DNA of 12,250 nt from an uncultured Bacteroidota bacterium (GTDB lineage Bacteria > Bacteroidota > Bacteroidia > 2-12-FULL-35-15): the NCBI GenBank assembly GCA_903881065.1, contig CAIRRW010000522.1, forward strand, positions 1-12,250. Direction: 5' to 3'. Positions 1 to 6,320 of the stretch are shown piece after piece; the stretch's first letter is position 1, and every line of letters begins with the position of its first letter. The notes beneath the pieces were generated by a model. The model searched no databases. It was given only the letters and a program-made list of their open reading frames with translations, and was not told the DNA's origin. A program made the translations under genes and the position numbers.

Positions 1-1050
1 ATTATTAAATAATAACGGAAGATAATTTCGAAATAAAATAAAGCACGTTGCCATTAAACTCATAAACACCAGCACTATTATAAATGCACTGAAACCGGCT
101 GTTCTCACACCTTCTCTGTTTTTCAATCCCAATTCATTTCCTACTCTTACCGATGCAGCTGCTGATAATCCGCTTGCCATCATATACGTGGTGGCTGCTA
201 TGCTAAGTGCTACCTGATGTGCAGCCTGTGCTGTGGCGCTTATCCAGCCTATCATTATTACTGCAAAAGAAAATGCACCTACTTCAAATACCCATTGCAA
301 CCCCGAAGGAACACCTATTCCTAATATCTTTTTTGTAAGCGCTTTTGTAATTTTTATTTTGTTGAATCCCTTCCAATAAACTTTAAAATTTTTGTTGAAA
401 TAAACATATAAAAACATTCCTATTGCCATTACCACGCGCGATATAAACGTTGCCCAGCATGCTCCCATCAATCCCATTTTAGGCAATCCCCAATGTCCGA
501 AAATCAATAAGTAATTTAATAATACATTTATAAGATTTGCACCAATTGTAATAACCATAGCTATTTTGGTAAACGACAGTCCTTCTGTAAATTGTTTAAA
601 TCCTGAGAAAATACAAAGCGGAATCATGCCGAGCATCATCACATTAAGGAATGGAATTGCCATGTCCACCACTTCTTTTTTCTGATTAAATAAATTAAGA
701 ACCGGAGATATAAAATACAATAAAACAAAAAGTAAAATACCCAACACCGTATTTATTACAACGCCGTGTTTCAATAGTTTTGCGTTTTCTGCAAAGTGCT
801 TGGAGCTATCAGCAGCCGCTACCAGCGGAGTTACGCCATACGAAACACCCAGGCCAAACACCAGTACCAATGTGTATAAACTATTTGATAATGCTACCGC
901 AGCTTGCGGCACCGTACCAATTTGTCCTACCATTGCGGTATCCACCACGCCCACCATTATATGTCCCAACTGACTTAACACTACAGGATACGCCAACAGC
1001 AGTGTGCGGCGGTAGTTAGTTAAATAATTTGGTGATAATAATGATTGCAT
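1..1050 (-). CDS. MATE family multidrug/Na+ efflux protein, partial (C-terminus beyond the window)
   Basis: This is the first 350 codons of a polytopic inner-membrane antiporter of the MATE (NorM-like) family, which exports cationic drugs or metabolites using a Na+ or H+ gradient. The frame is open from an ATG at 1050 to the window edge. The family is usually about 450 residues, so roughly 100 are missing. Near the N-terminus it reads YPVVLSQLGHIMVGVVDTAM followed by VGQIG, which is the MATE signature around TM1. Hydrophobic segments follow throughout, including ITIGANLINVLLNYLLIFG and a second-half segment with GVPSGLQWVFEVGAF, which mirrors the first bundle as expected from the internal duplication. 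The start has no Shine-Dalgarno but lies 8 nt after a TATCTTTG element. It is transcribed alone in this window. The family assignment is secure, but the substrate cannot be read from sequence. Confidence 0.93.
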   Translation of the reverse strand, partial: MQSLLSPNYLTNYRRTLLLAYPVVLSQLGHIMVGVVDTAMVGQIGTVPQAAVALSNSLYTLVLVFGLGVSYGVTPLVAAADSSKHFAENAKLLKHGVVINTVLGILLFVLLYFISPVLNLFNQKKEVVDMAIPFLNVMMLGMIPLCIFSGFKQFTEGLSFTKIAMVITIGANLINVLLNYLLIFGHWGLPKMGLMGACWATFISRVVMAIGMFLYVYFNKNFKVYWKGFNKIKITKALTKKILGIGVPSGLQWVFEVGAFSFAVIMIGWISATAQAAHQVALSIAATTYMMASGLSAAASVRVGNELGLKNREGVRTAGFSAFIIVLVFMSLMATCFILFRNYLPLLFNN

Positions 1051-1058
1051 AAGGGGCG

Positions 1059-1066
1059 CAAAGATA
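1059..1066 (-). promoter_or_regulatory. Bacteroidota-type -7 element (TATCTTTG) for the MATE gene
   Basis: Read on the minus strand this is TATCTTTG, an exact match to the Bacteroidota -7 consensus TAnnTTTG. It ends only 8 nt before the ATG at 1050, so the transcript would have almost no leader. No clear TTG/TTTG -33 element was found at the expected distance. Confidence 0.45.
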
Positions 1067-1140
1067 GATTTTAATGAAGAATGGAATGTTGGTTATGCTG
1101 ATTTTTATGATTAGATGTGATTTTAAACAACGTTACTACA

Positions 1141-1173
1141 AATAAAAAAGAGGCAGAAATATTTCTGCCCCTC
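1141..1173 (-). terminator. Rho-independent terminator of the unknown-function gene
   Basis: The core is a perfect 18-bp palindrome, GGCAGAAATATTTCTGCC (1152-1169). The stem can extend to GAG/CTC around a small C bulge. On the minus strand the stem is followed immediately by a run of T (complement of the A-rich 1141-1149), as an intrinsic terminator requires. It starts about 30 bp after the stop codon at 1203-1205. On the plus strand there is no T tract, so it acts for the minus strand. Confidence 0.85.
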
Positions 1174-1202
1174 AATTATAATTTAGATATTATAATTTTA
1201 AT

Positions 1203-1895
1203 TTACGGTACTATAACATTTGCTTTGTTTGAAATAGGGCTGCAACCTGCGGCGTTTACCGCTATTGATTGTATATCTGTTTCCACGCCTCTTTCCATAT
1301 ACATTTCACCATTTTTGGTGGTGGTTAATATCTGTTCCAATTGCCCGACAATGTTGCCATCTTTATCAGTAAAAGTAAATGTTATCTGGTTTCCTTTTTG
1401 AGTCATTTTGCAGTTTCCTGCTGTTATTGCCATAAACATACAGGCATCAGCATCCAACTTTGTTTTGCAAGCCACATTTACAAGTCCAGAGCCGGAAGCA
1501 CCGCCGGTAGCGTCAATCAGCATTTTTTCGGGTTTTGATTTACTTACTCTTTCGTCGCTTGTGCTTTGGAATCCGGAAAGCTCTACCGTTGCTTTTAGTC
1601 CTTTAGAAGTAGTATCCACATTGTTTGCAAAGCCGTCTGTTGCAGGCATCCAGGTTTCGTCTCTGTAAGTATTTCTGGCATTAATATCATTGGTATCTTT
1701 GCCTTCGGCGGCAGTAATTAATACACCATACCGTTCGTTTATTTTTTGATAATCAGGAATAATCGGCATATCCAAAATTGTGAATACGAGTGGATTTTCG
1801 CTGATACCTTTTATGATATCGTCGCCCATTGATTTTTGTGATGCAGGAGTCGCTGCTCTGTAATCTCTTGAAACATGTGATGCTAATGCTGTCAT
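1203..1895 (-). CDS. Hypothetical protein with possible C-terminal FN3-like domain
   Basis: I do not recognise a named family. From the ATG at 1895 the product is 230 residues. A TTG at 1916 would add seven residues (MPNKLNK), but no Shine-Dalgarno supports it. There is no signal peptide or membrane segment, so it is probably cytoplasmic. Roughly the first 110 residues look helical and polar (for example DYRAATPASQKSMGDDIIKG), ending near VELSGFQSTSDER. The second half looks beta-rich, with an ending, AVNAAGCSPISNKANVIVP, that resembles the last strands of fibronectin type III domains. This helical-plus-FN3 layout recalls small Bacteroidota proteins of unknown role, but that link is from memory and is inference. 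It has four cysteines, all in the second half. It is monocistronic, with its own terminator. Confidence 0.75.
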   Translation of the reverse strand: MTALASHVSRDYRAATPASQKSMGDDIIKGISENPLVFTILDMPIIPDYQKINERYGVLITAAEGKDTNDINARNTYRDETWMPATDGFANNVDTTSKGLKATVELSGFQSTSDERVSKSKPEKMLIDATGGASGSGLVNVACKTKLDADACMFMAITAGNCKMTQKGNQITFTFTDKDGNIVGQLEQILTTTKNGEMYMERGVETDIQSIAVNAAGCSPISNKANVIVP

Positions 1896-1934
1896 TTTAT
1901 TTAATTTATTGGGCAATCATAATTAATTGCGGTG

Positions 1935-1942
1935 TAAAGGTA
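1935..1942 (-). promoter_or_regulatory. Possible -7 element (TACCTTTA) for the unknown-function gene
   Basis: On the minus strand this reads TACCTTTA, one mismatch from TAnnTTTG, and lies 39 nt upstream of the ATG at 1895. No -33 partner is obvious. It is the best promoter candidate in this leader, but weak. Confidence 0.25.
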
Positions 1943-2057
1943 TGTCACCCAAAAGATTTGATGCTATCATTTGAGTTTATTAAAAGATAGTTATCAACAA
2001 AAAAAATATTTGGTGGCGGCGTAATTAAATTTCCCAAAAGTATTGTTTAAGAAAAAG

Positions 2058-2183
2058 TATGCTCTCTTGAGACTGAAATGTGCTCTCTTGAGACTAAAGT
2101 ATGCGCACATGAGACTCAAGTGCGGTCACTTGAGATTGAAGTATGTGCACATGAGACACAAATACGCTCACTTTTCCCTCAAA
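2058..2183. repeat. Degenerate 21-bp tandem array, six units
   Basis: A TGAGAC/TGAGAT core recurs at 2068, 2089, 2110, 2131 and 2152, exactly 21 bp apart. A sixth, decayed unit occupies 2163-2183. Units 2 to 5 alternate between two types (T-G-Y...CTTGAGAYT and TATGYGCACATGAGAC), giving a 42-bp higher-order period. On the plus strand one frame is open through the array (2025 to the TAA at 2202-2204) and reads as heptapeptides YALLRLK, CALLRLK, YAHMRLK, CGHLRLK, YVHMRHK, YAHFSLK. It has no ATG; the only canonical start is TTG at 2043. On the minus strand the equivalent open frame is broken by TAG at 2094-2096. Whether it is coding, a protein-binding array or inert is unresolved. Confidence 0.85.
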
Positions 2184-2195
2184 ACTCACATAAAC

Positions 2196-2228
2196 ACATT
2201 CTAAGGCTTCTAATTTAATTTAGAATGT
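2196..2228. repeat. 9-bp inverted repeat next to the 21-bp array
   Basis: ACATTCTAA (2196-2204) is exactly complementary to TTAGAATGT (2220-2228), with a 15-nt AT-rich loop. It begins 12 bp after the array. Neither strand shows a T tract after it, so it does not look like a standard intrinsic terminator. Confidence 0.5.
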
Positions 2229-2350
2229 ATTTGGAAAATTTAAAATGAAAAGTCATCTGTAACGCTTTTTAGAAAAGGATATTTTAACTGAAATAACAGA
2301 AACGTCGTTTAAATCAAATTAAAAGAAGTTTTAACAATCGAAATCACCAT

Positions 2351-2839
2351 TCAAAACAACGCAGTCTGTTTACCAAACACAACACTATTCTCATGATTTA
2401 GCAACCATTCTTTACGCCACAAACCACCGCCATATCCAACAAGGTCGCCCGAATTACCAATCACCCGATGGCAGGGAACAATAATAGAAATAGGGTTCTT
2501 GGCATTCGCATTTCCCACAGCACGGTTCGCATTTGCATCACCCATTTGTTTTGCAATATCTAAATAAGACTTTGTTTTGCCATAAGGAATTTTAATAAGA
2601 TAACCCCACACACGTTTCCTGAATTCAGTTCCTTCGGGATTTAATTTCAAATCAAATTCCTTACGACTGCTGCTGAAATATTCATCCAGCTGTTGAATAC
2701 AATCTTTTAGTGATGGATGAATATTTGCGGAAGTTTTTTTTATTGAATCAACAAAATAAAGAGTGGCAATTCCTTCCTCATTTCCTGTAATTGCAATGGT
2801 TCCAATAGGAGAATAATAATATGCTTTATGAATATCCAT
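2351..2839 (-). CDS. ogt: Methylated-DNA--protein-cysteine S-methyltransferase (O6-alkylguanine-DNA alkyltransferase)
   Basis: This suicide repair enzyme transfers the alkyl group from O6-alkylguanine (and O4-alkylthymine) in DNA to its own cysteine. From the ATG at 2839 the product is 162 residues, a usual length for Ogt. The N-terminal domain (about 1-70) starts YYYSPIGTIAITGN. The catalytic C-terminal domain has the active-site motif PCHRV with the nucleophile at Cys123, RAVGNA with Arg106 as the likely base-flipping finger, and GYGGGLWRK downstream. The frame stays open upstream to 2914, but that extension runs through a terminator and into the end of the acyl-CoA dehydrogenase gene, and the family N-terminus fits MDIHKAYYYS. 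The hairpin at 2851-2871 lies just before the start, so expression may depend on read-through or on a promoter inside the preceding gene. No ada-type regulatory domain is fused. Confidence 0.95.
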   Translation of the reverse strand: MDIHKAYYYSPIGTIAITGNEEGIATLYFVDSIKKTSANIHPSLKDCIQQLDEYFSSSRKEFDLKLNPEGTEFRKRVWGYLIKIPYGKTKSYLDIAKQMGDANANRAVGNANAKNPISIIVPCHRVIGNSGDLVGYGGGLWRKEWLLNHENSVVFGKQTALF

Positions 2840-2841
2840 TA

Positions 2842-2871
2842 TAAAAAAATCCCTTCTCTTTTGGAGAAGGG
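2842..2871 (-). terminator. Rho-independent terminator of the acyl-CoA dehydrogenase, abutting the ogt start
   Basis: CCCTTCTC (2851-2858) pairs perfectly with GAGAAGGG (2864-2871) around a 5-nt loop. On the minus strand the stem is followed by a T run that ends 3 nt before the ogt ATG. It lies 17 bp after the dehydrogenase stop. The stem contains the only purine-rich (GAGAAGGG) stretch that could serve ogt as a ribosome site, so folding could also hide it. A role as attenuator is inference. Confidence 0.8.
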
Positions 2872-2881
2872 ACTCAGTAGA

Positions 2882-2899
2882 ATTGTTTCTAGAAACAAT
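2882..2899. promoter_or_regulatory. 18-bp perfect palindrome over the acyl-CoA dehydrogenase stop codon
   Basis: ATTGTTTCTAGAAACAAT is identical to its reverse complement. The stop codon TAG (2889-2891) lies in its centre, and it is 43 to 60 bp upstream of the ogt ATG. Its size and symmetry fit an operator for a dimeric regulator, or it could be a second hairpin ahead of the terminator. No regulator gene is adjacent, so function is inferred only from symmetry. Confidence 0.4.
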
Positions 2900-4667
2900 A
2901 TTTATTTTCAGCAATCAATTTTGCAGAAACCAATCTTCGCGCTTCAACAGAATTAAACGCATCAACCTTTGTAAATCGTTTTAATCCGGTCAGCATCACA
3001 CGTTGTTCATCACCGCTTGCAAAATAATTAATTGACTCCTTACCTGATTTGTGAATGTTATCAGCCGCATCATTAAGATATATCCGTGCCATCGCAATCT
3101 GTTCCTTGCAGGCTTCTTCACCGCGCAAACTCACTAATTTCTCCACACGTAATAATACAGATTCACTCACATACAATTCAATCATCATGTCAGCCACGCT
3201 CATCAATACCTCTTGTTCCTTAGCCAACTGCTGCATTAGTTTTTGCACTGCAGCACCAGCTACCATTAATATTGCTTTTTTAAAATTAGCAATATAACCT
3301 TTCTCTTTTGCAAAAAGTGTTTCATCAGGAGATTCAAAACTTGGAATACTCAATAGTTCTGCTGCTACTTGCTGTGCAGGTCCCATCAAGTCCAACTCCC
3401 CTTTCATAGCACGTTTCAACATCATATCCATTATAAGCATACGATTTATTTCATTCGTTCCTTCAAATATTCTGTTGATACGTGCATCACGATACGCTCT
3501 ATCCATAGGCGCTTCGGCGCTGTATCCCATTCCACCATAAATCTGTACGCCTTCATCCACCACATAATCCAGCACTTCCGAACCATGTACTTTCACAATA
3601 GCAGCTTCCACAGCAAATTGTTCAACACCTTTTAATTTTGCCTTAGCCACATCCATACCACCTGCAATTAAAGCATTTGTAGCATCTTCCACATTCTGAC
3701 TTGCTCTATAAATAGCAGCTTCACTGGCATAAATACGAACTGCCTGCTCTGCCAGTTTATAACGAATGGCACCGTATTTAGAAATAGGTCTTCCAAATTG
3801 CTGACGTTCATTTGCGTATTCTACTGCCTTTGTAACTGTTACTTTACTTCCACCAATTGCTGCACCGGCAAGTTTTATACGGCCAAGATTTAAAATGTTT
3901 ACTGCTATTTTAAATCCATTTTGTCTTTCTGATAAAAGATTTTCTACAGGAACTTTACAATCATTAAAAAATACCTGACGTGTAGAACTTCCTTTAATTC
4001 CCATTTTATGTTCTTCAGGATTCAATGAAATTCCTCCAAAAGATTTCTCAACAATAAATGCTGAAAGATTTGCATCATCATCAATTTTTGCAAACACTGT
4101 GAAAATATCAGCAAAACCGCCATTTGTAATCCACATCTTTTGTCCGTTCAATATATAATGTTTGCCATCAGGAGTTAAAGTTGCTTTTGTTTTTCCAGAA
4201 TTAGCATCCGACCCAGAACTTGGTTCTGTCAAACAATAGCAAGCTTTCCACTCACCACTTGCCAATTTAGGAATGTATTTTGCCTTTTGTTCTGCATTAC
4301 CGTAATATAAAATAGGCAACGTTCCAATTCCTGTATGTGCAGATACAGCCACAGCAAAGGAATGCCCGGCACCTAGAATTTCTGTTACCAACATTGAAGT
4401 AGTAAAATCTTTTCCAAATCCTCCGTATTCTTCCGGCACCGAAACACCCAGAAGGCCTAATTCACCTGCTTTGTTTAATAATCCAGGCATAAGTCCTTCT
4501 TCCTGCAAATCAATGCGGTCAAGACTGTTCCATACATTTTGTTCCAAAAAATCATGACACGTTTGTGCAATCATTTGTTGTTCTTCGTTCCATTCTTCGG
4601 GAATAAAAACGTCTTTTGCTTCTGTTTCTTTAATAAGGAATTCTCCTCCTTTTGTTGATGTGCTCAT
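2889..4667 (-). CDS. Acyl-CoA dehydrogenase, VLCAD/ACAD9-like, with C-terminal extension
   Basis: This flavoenzyme catalyses the first step of fatty-acid beta-oxidation, making trans-2-enoyl-CoA and passing electrons through FAD to ETF. The 592-residue product is longer than ordinary 380-residue short/medium-chain enzymes. Visible parts are an N-terminal helical domain (about 25-135, including VSVPEEYGG), the FAD/substrate middle domain with LTEPSSGSDA (146-155) and MWITNGG (178-184), then FGRPISKYGAIRYKLA (291-306) and YGGMGY (377-382). The catalytic base is Glu402 in RIFEGTNEI, at the VLCAD/MCAD position. Residues about 430-592 form the extra helical domain typical of VLCAD and ACAD9. It starts 12 bp after creD ends and is probably cotranscribed with it. 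Its own stop lies in a palindrome and is followed by a terminator. Long-chain preference is inferred from architecture only. Confidence 0.95.
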   Translation of the reverse strand: MSTSTKGGEFLIKETEAKDVFIPEEWNEEQQMIAQTCHDFLEQNVWNSLDRIDLQEEGLMPGLLNKAGELGLLGVSVPEEYGGFGKDFTTSMLVTEILGAGHSFAVAVSAHTGIGTLPILYYGNAEQKAKYIPKLASGEWKACYCLTEPSSGSDANSGKTKATLTPDGKHYILNGQKMWITNGGFADIFTVFAKIDDDANLSAFIVEKSFGGISLNPEEHKMGIKGSSTRQVFFNDCKVPVENLLSERQNGFKIAVNILNLGRIKLAGAAIGGSKVTVTKAVEYANERQQFGRPISKYGAIRYKLAEQAVRIYASEAAIYRASQNVEDATNALIAGGMDVAKAKLKGVEQFAVEAAIVKVHGSEVLDYVVDEGVQIYGGMGYSAEAPMDRAYRDARINRIFEGTNEINRMLIMDMMLKRAMKGELDLMGPAQQVAAELLSIPSFESPDETLFAKEKGYIANFKKAILMVAGAAVQKLMQQLAKEQEVLMSVADMMIELYVSESVLLRVEKLVSLRGEEACKEQIAMARIYLNDAADNIHKSGKESINYFASGDEQRVMLTGLKRFTKVDAFNSVEARRLVSAKLIAENKYCF

Positions 4668-4679
4668 AAGTTATTTAAG

Positions 4680-6002
4680 TTAATCGTTATAAAATTTAAT
4701 TTTTCTTGATAAATGCATTGTTACTAAAAGCACAATAAACAAGCCAATGCTGCCCATCAATAGTGCATAATCTTCCAGTTGGATAATCACATAAATAAAT
4801 CCATAAATAATAACAAGTACTGATGTAAGCAGCATTGTTGTTCTTGTATTCTGAAACATATATTTCGAATAATAAGCAATCGCGCCAAGTACTAAAACGG
4901 AAGAAAGAATATACGCATTGTTAAATCCGATGTGCTCGGAAAAAGCAAGAAGCAATGCGTAGAATATACAAATGGCAAGCCCTACAAGGATATATTGAAA
5001 AGGATGAATTCTTGTTTTATTTATTATTTCAACAAAAAAGAATCCCATAAACGTGAGCGCAATTATTAAAATAGCATACTTTGCAGCACGCGTAGCTTTT
5101 AAATAATGGTCCACTGCCACCAAAAAATTAACTCCGAAAGCAGACGATGCCACGTTAAAACTATTTGAAGTCCATTGCTGCGGATAGTTACGGTTAAGAT
5201 GTAATACTTTCCATTTCGCATTAAATCCTTTATCATTTACTTCTCGTGTATCAGGAATAAAGCTGCCATCAAAGCTCGGAGTAGGATAAGAAGACGAAAG
5301 TTCAATATTGTTTTCTTTTCCCAACGGAACAAAATAAAGCATCTTACTTCCATTCAAATTCAAATCAAAATTAAAAGTGAATTGTCTTGATGAATCCGTC
5401 AGTTTTATTTTTGTACTGACACCAGAAGCCGCAATGTCTGCACTCGCAATGCCAGGATTGAATAGGTATTTGGCATCATTCATTTTCAATTCAATATTAT
5501 CATTGATGCCTTTCATATCCGAAATCCCTATTTCAACAAAGGCATCATTCCAAAGAATATTACGAGAATCAATATTCAATTCTTCCATTTTAGGCAGGAA
5601 AAAAGTACCACTGAAATTTAATTTGGATTTATATACTACCACTTCATAAATGCCTCTATGGCGATTTTCTGCAGAAGCTGTCCCTTTAACATTTAATTTT
5701 TCAGGAAGAAAATGAGCATATTGAGTAACAGTAATCAGGTTATTTTTTTCGTCCTTTATAACCGTATTATAAGGTATTGTAATAACAGGCCCTGTTATTG
5801 TTTGTTCAAGTCCCCATTTAGAGCCTACTTCAGTAATTGCACTTTCACTTGTGTATTGACGTTCCCTTATCACGCTTTCGATCATAAAAGCAGGAATAAG
5901 CAATAGTAAAATAATTATCCCAATGGAAAATAATTTCACTGTAATGGAATTTCTCAGCCAGTGTTTTAATTTTTCAAAGAAAGGTTTTTCTTCGGTTGTC
6001 AT
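4680..6002 (-). CDS. creD: CreD-family inner membrane protein
   Basis: This 440-residue protein belongs to the CreD family. In E. coli CreD is induced by the CreBC two-component system and linked to envelope stress and colicin tolerance; its biochemical role is unknown. A single N-terminal membrane segment (about 20-42) is followed by a large, probably periplasmic beta-rich domain (about 45-300) containing ITGPVITIPY and ISDMKGIND. The family-typical stretch FGVNFLVAVDHYLKATRAAK leads into five C-terminal membrane segments (about 307-327, 336-356, 361-381, 388-409, 412-431), with the hallmark QYILVGLAICIFYALLLAF then SEH. No creB/creC-like genes are in the window. It is the first gene of the creD-dehydrogenase pair, with a 320-bp gap and then a repeat array upstream. 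The ATG at 6002 has no Shine-Dalgarno, as usual here. Confidence 0.93.
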   Translation of the reverse strand: MTTEEKPFFEKLKHWLRNSITVKLFSIGIIILLLLIPAFMIESVIRERQYTSESAITEVGSKWGLEQTITGPVITIPYNTVIKDEKNNLITVTQYAHFLPEKLNVKGTASAENRHRGIYEVVVYKSKLNFSGTFFLPKMEELNIDSRNILWNDAFVEIGISDMKGINDNIELKMNDAKYLFNPGIASADIAASGVSTKIKLTDSSRQFTFNFDLNLNGSKMLYFVPLGKENNIELSSSYPTPSFDGSFIPDTREVNDKGFNAKWKVLHLNRNYPQQWTSNSFNVASSAFGVNFLVAVDHYLKATRAAKYAILIIALTFMGFFFVEIINKTRIHPFQYILVGLAICIFYALLLAFSEHIGFNNAYILSSVLVLGAIAYYSKYMFQNTRTTMLLTSVLVIIYGFIYVIIQLEDYALLMGSIGLFIVLLVTMHLSRKIKFYND

Positions 6003-6320
6003 TTAGGAAGTACAAATTTTTAATCCGCATAAAAGTACTAAAATCCAAAGCACAAAGTATTATTTATTTTAAAGTTAGATTTTATATAAATACCATTCGT
6101 AAAATGATTTATTAGTTGAGGGAATTACCAATTGAGAATAGATAACAAATTGATGGTTGAAATAGAATTAGGAAAGATGATAAAGGAGAAGATTTTGAGA
6201 AACGCTCATGATTGTAATTTGGCTTTAGAATTGGGAAAAGATGTTTTGTAGGGAGAACGTTCAAAGTCGGGCATAAAAAGGGCATATTGTTTTTGAGAAG
6301 GAGGCTTTTCAAAATAAAGG
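6003..6320. other. Non-genic stretch between creD and the second array
   Basis: These 318 bp form the leader side of creD and should hold its promoter; TACTTTTA on the minus strand near 6033-6040 is a one-mismatch -7 candidate without a clear partner. Most of the rest is purine-rich on the plus strand. A TTG-initiated minus-strand frame (6363 to 6112, 83 codons) crosses it and the array, but its cysteine/lysine-rich start is simply array sequence in another frame and the remainder has no recognisable domain, so I do not call it. No RNA gene or terminator was seen. Confidence 0.5.

Larger units (their letters stand above)
1896..2350. other. Non-genic region carrying a 21-bp tandem array
   Basis: These 455 bp lie between the unknown-function gene and the 3' end of ogt. 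They contain a weak promoter candidate (1935-1942), the 21-bp-period array (2058-2183) and an inverted repeat (2196-2228). The rest (about 1950-2050 and 2230-2350) is AT-rich, and I see no gene, RNA or terminator with a T tract in it. No ATG-initiated frame of credible length is present. Confidence 0.6.

Noticed and set aside
1175..1196. Two copies of the palindromic octamer ATTATAAT between the unknown gene and its terminator
   Set aside because: Pure A/T sequence in an AT-rich spacer. No stem with GC pairs and no known operator match, so chance is the simplest explanation.
2058..2183. CRISPR array
   Set aside because: The units are contiguous, with no unique spacers between conserved repeats, and are only 21 bp long. 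No cas genes are present.
2058..2183. Iteron-type replication origin
   Set aside because: Period and phasing would fit, but there is no rep or dnaA gene, no DnaA boxes and no obvious unwinding region linked to it. The gene content is chromosomal.
2840..2914. N-terminal extension of ogt to 2914
   Set aside because: It would translate through a terminator and the palindrome and overlap the dehydrogenase end. The 162-residue form from 2839 matches the normal Ogt length and fold start.
4625..4655. Shine-Dalgarno-like AAAGGAGGAG just inside the dehydrogenase gene, suggesting a later start
   Set aside because: No in-frame ATG, GTG or TTG follows at a useful distance, and the encoded KGGEFLIK segment looks like the normal N-terminus of this family in Bacteroidota. 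It is a coding coincidence.
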